Notes under the pieces: generated by a model
What the model was told of the DNA's origin: nothing
The model's database searches: none
Seen by the model: the letters and a program-made list of their open reading frames with translations, nothing else
Position numbers and translations under genes: made by a program
Source: Liolophura sinensis
Lineage: Eukaryota > Mollusca > Polyplacophora > Chitonida > Chitonidae
NCBI RefSeq assembly: GCF_032854445.1
Contig: NC_088295.1
Location: 8,682,501 to 8,746,500, forward strand
DNA length: 64,000 bases
Reading direction: 5' to 3'
Shown: one piece after another, positions 1 to 10,112 of the stretch
How positions within the stretch are numbered: the stretch's first letter is position 1
Layout: each line of letters starts with the position of its first letter

Positions 1-1675
1 AGGCCTGGGTGCATGTGTCCTGCCATCTGCCTGATGTAAGATCAGTTAATACACCAATACGGGTAAACTGAGGAGGCCTGGGTGCATGTGTCCTACCATC
101 TGCCCCATGTAAGATCAGTTAATACACTCATACAGGTAAACTGAGGAGGCTTGGGTACATGTGCCCTACCATCTCCCTCATTTAAGATCAGTTAATACAC
201 TAATACAGGTAAACTGAGGAGCCTGGGTGCATGTGTTCTACCATCTGCCTCATGTAAGATCAGTTAATACACTAATACAGGTAAACTGAGGAGGCCTGGG
301 TGCATGTGTCCTACCATCTACCCCATGTAAGATCAGTTAATACACTAATACAGGGAAACTGAGGAGGCCTGGGTGCATGTGTCCTACCATCTGCCTCATG
401 TAAGATAAGTTAATACACTCATACAGGTAAACTGAGGAGGCTTGGGTGCATGTGTCCTACCATCTGCCCCATGTAAGATCAGTTAATACACTAATACAGG
501 TAAACTGAGGATCCTGGGTGCATGTGTCCTACCATCTGCCTCATGTAAGATCAGTTAATACACTAATACAGGGAAACTGAGGAGCCTGGGTGCATGTGTC
601 CTACCATCTGCCTCATGTAAGATAAGTTAATACACTCATACAGGTAAACTGAGGAGGCTTGGGTGCATGTGTCCTACCATCTGCCCCATGTAAGATCAGT
701 TAATACACTAATACAGGGAAAGTGAGGAGTCCTGGGTGCATGTGTCGTACCATCTGCCTCATGTAAGATAAGTTAATACACTCATACAGGTAAACTGAGG
801 AGGCTTGGGTGCATGTGTCCTGTTGCCTGTCTCATTTAAGATCAGTTAATACACTCATACAGGTAAACTGAGAAGGACTGGGTGCATGCGTTCTAAGATC
901 TGCCTCATGTAAGATAAGTTAATACACTAGTACAGGTAAACTGAGGAAGCCTGGGTGCATGTGTCCTACCATCTGCCTCATGTAAGATCAGTTAATACAC
1001 TAATACAGGTAAACTGAGGAGGCTTGGGTGCATGTATCCTACCATCTGCCTGATGTAAGAGTAGTTAATACTCTAATACGGGTAAACTGAAGAGGCCTGG
1101 GTTCATGTGTCCTGTTGCCTGAATCATTTAAGATCAGTTAATACACTAATACAGGTAAACTGAGGAGGCCTGGGTACATGTGTCCTACCATCTGCCTCAT
1201 GTGAGATCAGTTAATACCCTAATACAGGTAAACTGAGAAGGCCTGGGTACATGTGTCCTGTTGCCTGTCTCATTTAAAATCAGTTAATACCCTAATACAG
1301 GTAAACTGAGGAGGACTGGGTGCATGCGTTCTAAGATCTGAATCATGTAAGATCAGTTAATACACTAGTACAGGTAAACTGAGGAGGCCTGGGTGCATGT
1401 GTCCTACCATCTGCCTCATGTAAGATCAGTTAATACACTCATACAGGGATACAGAGGAGGCCTGGGTGGTGTCTTACCATCTGCCTGATGTAAGATCAGT
1501 TAATACACTAATACAGGGAAACTGTGGCAGCCTGGGTGGTGTCTTACCATTTGCCTAATTTAAGCTCATTTAATACACTCATGCAGGAAAACAGGTTGAA
1601 GAGACCTGGGTACATGTGTTTTACCATCGGTTTCATGTTGATACACTAATACAGGGAAAATTTGGCATTGACTCT
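1..1675. repeat. 73-bp minisatellite in a POLR3E intron
   Basis: About 22 imperfect copies of a unit near 73 bp, recognisable by the core GGCCTGGGTGCATGTGTC followed by CAGTTAATACACTAATACAG. Copies differ by point changes and 1-10 bp indels, and decay towards the right edge after about 1440. It fills the part of the intron visible upstream of the first POLR3E exon in the window. The same unit reappears at 3995-4918 in another intron of the same gene. Noncoding. Confidence 0.95.
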
Positions 1676-1873
1676 TGATCTAATAAATGTATGTTAATAC
1701 TATAGTACATACATGTACATATGCATACAGTAAAGCCTGTATGTGTAGATTTTTGTATCTCCAATGATATGCCTTTGGTCTATTGGGGAGTACCCTAGAA
1801 ATAATTGGTATTCTACTGTGTAAAATCTCTGCTGTATATTCATGACTGCCCATGCGCCAATTTTCCCTCACAG

Positions 1874-4800
1874 ACTGACAGGTCTCATGCTGAGAGGCTA
1901 CAGCTCTATGCCAACAAGACAGATGAGATCTCAGAGTTCCAGATGACACATCATGACTATGTGAGCCTGTTGATGCCAAAACCCGGAGAAAAGCTAGAGT
2001 AAGCCATCTCCATGTTTTGCAGCCTGTTTATAGATGTAACTGAGCTTATTGAGACATTTTGAGGTACTCCTTGCATTTTGCCACCAAAGGATGTTATGTT
2101 TTTGCCAGTGTTATCTGTTCATCTGTATGTAATGTTACAGCAAATGTGAAGTATTGATTTGGTTGAAACTTTGTTTACGGGATGGTTCCGGCCTAAAAAC
2201 TAGCCCATTAGCTGATTTAGATTGGATTTGAAGGATTAATCTTATGTCAAAGAAGTAAACATAAATCATCTTATGTCAAATAAGTAAACATAAATCAGGG
2301 CCTTGCTTTTTTTTTAGTAACAATGTCTTTGACAGCTTTTGAGCAGGACATCATTCACCACTCTTAGTAATCCACTTGGTGGCCAAGGGCATTAGCATGC
2401 CAGCCAGGCGCAATGACCCAGGAGCCCCTCACCCATACGGTCGCTGTGAGATCAAGTCCATCTTATGCTGGTTTCCTCTCTAGCAATACTTGGGAAGGCC
2501 TGCCAGCAACCTGCAGATGGTCATGGGTTTCAGCCCATTTTCCTCCCACCATAATGCTGGCTGCCATCGTAGAAGTGAAATATTCTTGAGAACAGCGTAA
2601 AACAGCAATCAAATAAGTAAGTAAACAGTAATCCACATGTCTTTTTCGTCTCAGAGAGAAGCCTGCCATGCCCAATAATGTGTTGTCCCTGGCCCAGCTA
2701 CGCACCCTACCTCTCAGTGATCAAGTCCGTGCACTTCTTATAAATGGTAAGTGGGTTCTGTTCCTTGGACATGGCTCATGTCTTGTGACTTGTCTTCGGG
2801 GTGTTGAGTGTTTGGTATTTTTGTTCTACACCTGAGTTATATATAAATTATTGAAAGGTTTACAGTGTATTCATTTGAAGGGCCCACCAATTTGATATTA
2901 TATGTTTGATTTGTTTGTTTTTAGCGAAGACAATCCGCATGAGCCAGCTGATGAGTCTCCTGCCTAACAACACAGAGGTAATGTCAGCTCTACGCAGCCT
3001 CCAGCAGGTGGCCATGTTGGTCCAGGGATGCTGGGTAGTCAAGAGGTGAGCATCACATTCAGTGTTTTTCTCTGTCTAACATCACACCTCTTTATCATAT
3101 CTCCAATCTTCTCAACCACTTTTAATCACATTTAAGACTTAACCCCATTGTTACTTGCTGCTTCTGCACATAATATATGTAGGTAACCTTTAATCTGAAT
3201 TTTATCATCATATCTTAAAGAAGCTATACAGGTGTGCTCGAGATTTGGAGCAAAAATCCATAAAACGATCCCCATTATAAGTTTAATGAACTTTATCACA
3301 AAGAGGCAGATGTTTTGTGAAAGGTAATTATATTTTGCCAAAAGTCTTTGGTATAGTCTTGTTAAAAATAAGATGGAAAAACACGGCACATGTCTCTAAA
3401 ACCAGTGGACAGATTTAAATCAAGCTTCATGAGCTTGGAAATGTTCCAAAGCTATTTGTCAGATTTTCAACGAGCTTCAGTGTCATGGATAGACTGAATT
3501 AATGAGACTTTCTTGCAGTTCTGTTCAGTTTTGGAGCAGACCTTGAATAACATGCACTTTTTTATAAACAATAACGTCTTCCATTTTGTACTTCATAACA
3601 GAGTACAGAGTTGTTGTTATTGTTTCAGTGACATTTTGTACCCCAAGGATAGTTGTAGCCCTCACACTGGCATATCTGCAGAGGTCATGTGTAAAGCCAG
3701 GGATTATGTGGTAAGGCTGTATATATTTGTTGTTCTGTGTTTTGTGAAGAAGACATGATGCTGACTTTAATTTTTTATATCATGTGATCAAATAAGCTTT
3801 CAGTTCCGTGTAGCAATAACTGTCAGGGCATTGAACTGTAGTGAAAGATTTAACAAAACCTTGGATAGATTTAATAACATCTGGTCAGATATGTTTTTTA
3901 AACAAATACCAACATTGCAAAGCTCAGACTTGTTCTAATTCAATGCAAAGTTCATGTTTCATGAAAAATATTGGTGTGGAATGTGCCTTATTATTGCCTG
4001 TCACTTAATACACTAATACAGGGAAACTGACGAGGCCTGGGTGCATGTGTCCTACCATCTGCCTCATGTAAAATCAGTTAATACACTAATAAATGGAAAC
4101 TGAGGAGGCCTGGGTACATGTGGCCTACCATCTGCCTCACATAAGATCAGTTAATACACTAATACAGGGAAACTGAGGAGGCCTGGGTGCATGTGTCCTA
4201 CCATCTGCCTCATGTAAAATCAGTTAATACACTAATACAGGAAAACTGAGGAGCCTGGGTGCATGTGTTCTAAGATCTGCCTCATTTAAGATCAGTTAAT
4301 ACACTAATACAGGGAAACTGAGAAGGCCTGGGTGCATGTGTCCTACCATCTGCCTCATGTAAGATCAGTTAATACACTAACACAGGGAAACTGAGGAGGC
4401 CTGGGTGTATGTGTCCACCATCTGCCTGATGTAAGATCAGTTAATACATTAATGCAAGGAAACTGAGGAGGCCTGGGTGCATGTGTCCTGCCATCTGCCT
4501 GATGTAAGATCAGTTAATACATTAATGCAAGGAAAGTGAGGAGGCCTGGGTGCATGTGTCCTGCCATCTGCCTCATTTAAGATCAGTTAATACATTAATA
4601 CAAGGAAAGTGAGGAGGCCTGGGTGCATGTGTCCTGCCATCTGCCTCATGTAAGATCAGTTAATACACTAATACAAGGAAAGTGAGGAGGCCTGGGTGCA
4701 TGTGTCCTGCCATCTGTCTGATGTAAGATCAGTTAATACACTAATACAAGGAAAGTGAGGAGGCCTGGGTGCATGTGTCCTGCCATCTGTCTGATGTAAG

Positions 4801-7800
4801 ATCAGTTAATACACTAATACAAGGAAAGTGAGGAGGCCTGGGTGCATGTGTCCTGCCATCTGTCTGATGTAAGATCAGTTAATACACTAATACAAGGAAA
4901 GTGAGGAGGCCTGGGTGGTGGTGCATTCTATGCCAAGGTTTATAAATTGTCTGTTTGCAGATGTGGAAATTTACCCAGTACAGATGTGTGATGAGAAAGG
5001 AAGTGTCCTCAGTGGTCAAGGTTAGTTTGGTCCGTTATACATGTCCATAGCTGTACTGATAAACTACAGAGATGCCGAAATGTACGTAGTACCCATGGAA
5101 CTGAGCAATGAAGATCATTTTCTGGCAAAATTTTAACTTACATGTATGAGAAAAACAAAGGAAATGTTTATGCTTTGGCAAAATTTTAACATACACGTGT
5201 GAGAAAAACAAAGGAAATGATCAGGCTTTGGCTAAATTTTAACATACATGTATGAGAAAAACAAAGGAAATGTTTATGCTTTGGCAAAATTTTAACATAC
5301 ATGTATGAGAAAAACAAAGGAAATGTTTATGCTTTGGCAAAATTTTAACATACATGTATGAGAAAAACAAAGGAAATGATCAGGCTTTGGCTAAATTTTA
5401 ACATACATGTATGAGAAAAACAAAGGAAATGTTTATGCTTTGGCAAAATTTTAACATACACGTGTGAGAAAAACAAAGGAAATGATCAGGCTTTGGCTAA
5501 ATTTTAACATACATGTATGAGAAAAACAAAGGAAATGTTTATGCTTTGGCAAAATTTTAACATACATGTATGAGAAAAACAAAGGAAATGATCAGGCTTT
5601 GGCTAAATTTTAACATACATGTATGAGAAAAACAAAGGAAATGTTCAAATTTATGTTGAGAATACATGTAATTTCCTCGCAGTTTAGGTATGCCACTATA
5701 ATTGCTGTCAATCAGTTGCTGTGGTTGGTGGAAGTGTAAACATACAAAATAGTTTGTACTGATTGTGTTAATTAGATGTGTACTAATCCCCAATCATTAT
5801 GCTGTGTAACACAGCTTCCTGCTGAGGATATGAAGGCCATACTGGAGCACATGTCACGGATGAAGGCCAGTGTGGGATGGGAGTTCCTCTACCAGTATGA
5901 CAAGGAATTCACTGACAGGTACCTTTGTGACTGCTGCGGTGGCCTAGTGGTTTAGAGCATCCTCTTCCAAGTCTGGAAACCCGACCCAGCTCATATCCAA
6001 GACTTTAAAAATGATACTTGATGCAGCCATGCTTGGCACACAGCACTGAGAAGTTAGAGCAAGGAAACAGGACTGGTTGACCTGGTGTCGGTATAATGTG
6101 ACAGGGTGGGGTGTCATGTCTGGTGTCTTTGGCATGATACTTTGTGGTAGACATAGTATTTAAACATACTCAGAGACTGTTGAAATTAATACAAGATTGA
6201 GAATTTTTGCTTGAGCAGTATTGTGTGTTTCCAGGGTTGTAATGAATGTTCTGACATACCAGCATGTGCTGTGAAGTCACAGTCTGTCAGCTGTTGTCAC
6301 AATCTGTCAGCTGTTGATGTCATATCCAATCATTTACAAGAATAAATTGGATTTATTTTCAGTACTGTACATGTACACTGTGCCTTGTGTTTGGTTAAGA
6401 TAATTGCATCTGATGTTTTGGTTACATGGCCTGCATAATGTACATCTGGAAGTTTTCATTGATTAACCATACTCTTTTAGTTTGTCTCTGCGTCTTTGTC
6501 ACCCCAGGATAGATTAGTTTCTTTTCTGCTGATCTCACCTGGTCACTGAACATTGCTTCAGGTATCCTGAAATCGTCCAGCGGCAGAAGATGCTTTGGGA
6601 TGCCAAGTACCAGACTCTGAGTACACAGTTCAAAATACCCAAAGATGGAGAAAAGAAAGCTAAAGGTACAGAATGATGTTGCTGTAGACGCTTTTCAGTA
6701 TTAAAATAATACTAAAGTCAACAGCAGCATATTAGACTACCTCTCCACCTCGATTACTTTAAGCAACACCTTATGTCACATGCACATAACAACTCATGGT
6801 TTCTGGCAGTGGACATTATATTATCACAAGAAAGGATTCTTTGGATTTATCTTCTGTTCTTGAATTTATGACCATTTTCTCTGATTTTATTTCTCAGATC
6901 GCCCTTTTGATGTATTTACTTTTCCACCTGTGGTCCATTACCTTTTTCAAAACGCTTCGTTTTTTTCTATCAGATGTTGGAGCTCTTTCTCCAGAAAAAC
7001 CTAAGCGAAGAAGGCGAACATCTTCCAAATCAAGAGGACGTACATTGAGTGGTCGGTCAGTGTCTGATCAGAGTGACACAGATGTGGAGATGACAGAGAA
7101 ACTAGGTCAGACAGACTGTAAAGAGAGGGTGGTAGAAGTCATGGAGGTCACGGAGTGCACTGCTTCAGAGTCACACCCTCATATGACTGTCAATGGGGAG
7201 ATCAACAGTGGAGGGGATAGTCCAACCAAGGGACATAACTCTGTTGTTTGTGGGTTACCTCCCCCTCAGTTACACAGAGAACTGGTTGAATTTACACGTG
7301 ACAAGCTTCATAGTAAAACTGTTTTATTAAAGACTGACTTAAAGCGATTATTCTCCTTGTTTTTGACCCAGTGTCCTCCTGAGCATGTCCTAAGGTCAGG
7401 GGTGTCGGATCAGATGTTAGAGGAATCCGTCCTGGTGTCGGGTGGGGTGAAACTGGAATTCCAGGTAAACAAATATCTCTGAATAGACTGAAGGACAAAA
7501 AAGAAATCAGGTTTTATTGTAGGCTCATTTGACGATTTGATGAAAAGAGATAATTTGTCATTATGAGCAGATACATGATAAATGCATATTTGCGTAATAA
7601 CTTTGTTATCCATCCATAACTTTAATACATCTAGCAGTAGATCATTTTTTTGTTTTTTTGTTTTTTTTAATTTATTTACATTAAAATTGTATGTTGGAAG
7701 GTCTGCCAGCTAGGCATATCTGCAAAGTGACATTTTCTTCTTTTCGCAGGGTATAGAGCCATTTTATATTCTGAAGACAAAAGGGGATGACTCAGATAAG

Positions 7801-9046
7801 GTACTGCTCAGTTTGTTTGTGAACACCAGTAGCGATGGTTTAAATATTTCCCATTTTGATGGTTGATAATGGTTGTACAGGTTTTCCACACACACATCCC
7901 TGCTTCATCTTGGAATTACCTCACTTGGTGCTAGCCTAAGAGGAAGAGGCCAAGTACCCTGTGGGGTTGGATACTGTTTGGTGTCTTTAACCGGGTGTTC
8001 CAGTGAGGCAGCCCTGCTACTGTTCGGCTTGTTACCATTGTGATATGATAAAAGTAATGTTGAAACACACATGCACTGCCATGTGGCATGGAAAGCATAA
8101 AGTGTATTTGGAGGAGAGATATGTTCACCCCATCTTCAAGTTAGAGGGGCGAGTATCATGTGAAGTTGTCTTAAGCCAATATTATCCTGTCTTACATGCA
8201 GTTAAGAGCCATTGTGGTAGAAATGCTGCAGACATCAAACAGAATTCGTACAGTGAAGCTCAGACAGAAAGTGGAGGAGACGTTGGGCAGTCCTGTAGGA
8301 GATGCTGCATGTAAACAGATGTTAAAGGTAATTCATAGTTAGTGTAGCTCTGAGCCACTGTGGAGGAGACACTGGGCAGTACTGTAGGAGATGCTGCGTG
8401 TAAACAGATGTTAAAGGTAATACATAGTGTAGCTGAGAGCCATTGTGGAGGAGACACTGGACAGTGCTGTAGGTGCTGTATGTAGACAGATGTTAAAGGT
8501 AATTCATAGTTAGTGTAGCTGAGAGCCATTGTGGAAGAGACACTGGACAGTGCTGTAGGTGCTGTATGTAGACAGATGTTAAAGGTAATTCATAGCTAGT
8601 GTAGCTCAGAGCCATTGTGGAGGAGACACTGTGCAGTGCTGTAGGAGATGCTGTGTGTAAACAGATGTTAAAGATAAGTCACGTTCTGTATGGCTGGTAT
8701 CTACATGTGGACATGTTTATGTGATCTGGTCTTTCTTTCATGCCTGTTGAATAACGTTAAATGGGCTCAAGAGTATGTGATATATCAAATATGCCATTCT
8801 CATGACCTCTGAGAAAATTAAAATTTAGATTGAAGACCAAATTACTCTTGTTGTTTAACCAGATGTTGTCCGTGGTACATGTGCAGTATTGATATGAAAG
8901 CGGTTAAGGAGACTCATTATAACACTGAGTACATATAGCTTGTAACTGCTGTTAACATCTGTTTACATTTGTTTTTCTTGCAGGAATACTGTGAAACGAA
9001 GAATGGGAACTGGTATTTGAAAGGCACAACCGATATGACTTTATAA
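1874..9046 (+). CDS. POLR3E: RNA polymerase III subunit RPC5 (POLR3E), 3' eleven exons
   Basis: Exons: 1874-1998, 2655-2746, 2925-3045, 3629-3710, 4961-5020, 5815-5918, 6562-6665, 6974-7464, 7750-7800, 8202-8327, 8984-9046. All introns are GT-AG, all phases agree, and they join to 472 codons plus stop. RPC5 is a nuclear Pol III subunit that in animals works with RPC4 in initiation and termination, and has a long C-terminal extension with winged-helix domains. Family-typical strings include SLAQLRTLPLSDQ, the stretch around VAMLVQGCWVVKS, DILYPKDSCSPHTG, MWKFTQYR and the terminal WYLKGT. The 491-nt exon encodes a Lys/Arg-rich then acidic, weakly conserved linker followed by a conserved segment (KTDLKRLFSLFL, EHVLRSGVSDQML). 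Human RPC5 is about 700 residues, so roughly 240 N-terminal residues lie upstream of the window. Identification is from recalled family sequence. Exon borders are inferred from splice consensus and phase. Confidence 0.93.
2372..2627 (+). mobile_element. tRNA-derived SINE, family B, in POLR3E intron
   Basis: Full-length-looking copy. The degenerate tRNA-like head (GGTGGCCAAGGGCATTAGC, then GTGAGATCAAGTCC as B-box) leads into a body containing CCTGCCAGCAACCTGCAGATG and CCACCATAATGCTGG. It ends in a simple CAAATAAGTAAGTAAA tail. The same body recurs at 12397, 12979, 28118 (-), 39848, 41025, 43540 (-) and 52128 (-). The family resembles SINEs common in mollusc genomes; this is recalled, not checked. 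Confidence 0.8.
3995..4918. repeat. Second block of the 73-bp minisatellite in POLR3E
   Basis: About 12 to 13 copies of the unit seen at 1-1675, in the intron between the exons at 3629-3710 and 4961-5020. The distal copies (from about 4440) share AAGGAAAGTGAGGAGG and are more uniform than the proximal ones, suggesting recent local expansion. The array stops about 40 bp before the acceptor of the 4961 exon. Confidence 0.95.
5113..5650. repeat. 53-bp minisatellite in POLR3E intron
   Basis: About ten copies of a 53-bp unit built on TGCTTTGGCAAAATTTTAAC and ATACATGTATGAGAAAAACA. Two subtypes (GTTTATGCTTTGGCAAA and GATCAGGCTTTGGCTAA) tend to alternate, giving a 106-bp higher-order period. Very low divergence, so probably young. 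Noncoding. Confidence 0.93.
5930..6150 (+). mobile_element. tRNA-derived SINE, family A, in POLR3E intron
   Basis: The head GCGGTGGCCTAGTGGTTTAG matches a Pol III A-box context, followed by a weak B-box-like CCGACCCAGCTC. The body has GCAAGGAAACAGGACTGGTT and GGTGTCGGTATAATGTGAC. A second copy sits at 10963-11220. It is distinct from family B in its body. It begins 10 bp downstream of the donor of the exon ending at 5918. Confidence 0.75.
8340..8675 (+). repeat. Tandem partial copies of the penultimate POLR3E exon plus its donor
   Basis: Four degenerate copies, starting near 8356, 8441, 8527 and 8612, of a chimeric unit of about 85 bp. Each joins the exon start (GCCATTGTGG) directly to its 3' part (AGGAGACACTGGGCAGT, then AAACAGATGTTAAAG) and continues into the intron (GTAATTCATAG). 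About 70 internal exon bases are missing. Three copies keep a GTAAT donor; the last has changed to ATAAG. They lie downstream of the real exon 8202-8327 and have in-frame disruptions, so they are read as intronic pseudo-exon copies. Confidence 0.85.
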
Positions 9047-9169
9047 CCATAGTCCCAGGTACAGTGCTGTGTTTACATGCACTGTACCATGGATAATATT
9101 TAACTTGTAGACATTAAAATCTTGACATCTGTGATACATACCTCTATTGGACTTTGCTAGGCAATGAAA

Positions 9170-9175
9170 AATAAA
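9170..9175 (+). terminator. Candidate POLR3E poly(A) signal
   Basis: AATAAA lies 124 bp after the POLR3E stop codon, in an AT-rich stretch followed by a T-rich segment. It is the first canonical hexamer downstream on this strand. The actual cleavage site is not visible from sequence. Confidence 0.5.
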
Positions 9176-9752
9176 CACACCTTTATTATTATCTATTCTA
9201 GGTGTTTGTTGCAGCTTTGATAGAGTGGTTTACCTGCTATCCAGTTTCACATTCCATCATTTCTAATGTGAGAATAACAAGCATAACAGGTCCACAACAA
9301 GCATTCAGAGTTGTGGGGTTCCTACAAAGGCAAGTGGAAGAACTATCCCAGTCAGTTATAGGCAAGTGTCCAGGGGCTGCCAAGCACCACCAAACCTTGA
9401 GATGTCCAGAAACATATTCTAAATGCTTTTTGGAGGAATGAAAGTACATGTATATATAATCAGATCTGAATAGAGCCTAACACTTGAAAAATATTGAAAC
9501 TGTATGAATCTCCAACTGCATGTGACTTAGTGTCCATGCTCCCAAACACCCCACACCCCTCAGACTCCTCACACAATATACGCTCTGAAGGTAGTCAAGC
9601 TTATCGGTCCAGTCTAAATCAAATAATAATAGCTTGTACATATACAGTCTGTAGATGATTTTCAGTGCTGGGTCTAAAAGTGAAGAAACCAGGAAGTACA
9701 GTGTAAAAACCAAAGGCAGTTAAGATGGTGAATCGTTCCTTTTGTACACAAA

Positions 9753-9758
9753 TTTATT
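9753..9758 (-). terminator. Candidate poly(A) signal of the membrane-protein gene
   Basis: TTTATT on the + strand reads AATAAA on the - strand, about 355 bp beyond the stop codon at 10113. A weaker ATTAAA lies much closer, near 10084-10089. Which is used cannot be decided here. Confidence 0.35.
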
Positions 9759-9949
9759 ATGACCTATTCACAGTGTTTGTTGCCGCTTTGACGATGAATG
9801 GGTTCCTTGTGCACCCAGGATGACATCAACTTTTACAGAACCAGGAACTAAGACTGGTTAAGAGTAATTACATATTTAGCCTCCGTAAAATCTACTTCAT
9901 TTCAAAAGAGTGAGCGATTATGGCTTAACGTCACTTCGTCGTGGCGAGT

Positions 9950-9995
9950 GCCCCCTCCCCCCCCCCCCCACCCCATCCCACCCCACCCCATCCAA
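9950..9995. repeat. C-rich tract between convergent genes
   Basis: An uninterrupted run of about 15 C followed by several CCCCA/CCCAT blocks. The complementary strand has at least four G-runs and could form a quadruplex. It lies in the 3' flank of both neighbouring genes. Confidence 0.85.
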
Positions 9996-10112
9996 ATTTC
10001 TAATCTAATCTGCGCTAAATAAACACATTGAAATTTCAATATTCCAAGGAATCGTTCCGATAGATATGTTTCTCCCCTAAAAGTTTAATGTTTGTGAAAC
10101 TGAATTCCTGTC

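Larger units (their letters stand above)
9047..10112. other. Tail-to-tail intergenic spacer with C-run
   Basis: This spacer separates convergent POLR3E (+) and the membrane-protein gene (-). It holds a direct repeat of about 50 bp (near 9180-9230 and 9750-9800, sharing GTGTTTGTTGC and GCTTTGA). An almost pure C tract lies around 9950-9995, meaning G-runs on the - strand. AATAAA in - orientation occurs at 9753-9758. No coding exon is supported here. Confidence 0.6.

Noticed and set aside
8003-8314. 103-codon + strand frame overlapping a POLR3E exon
   Set aside because: It is a different frame from the exon at 8202-8327, whose reading LRAIVVEMLQTSNRIR continues the RPC5 protein.
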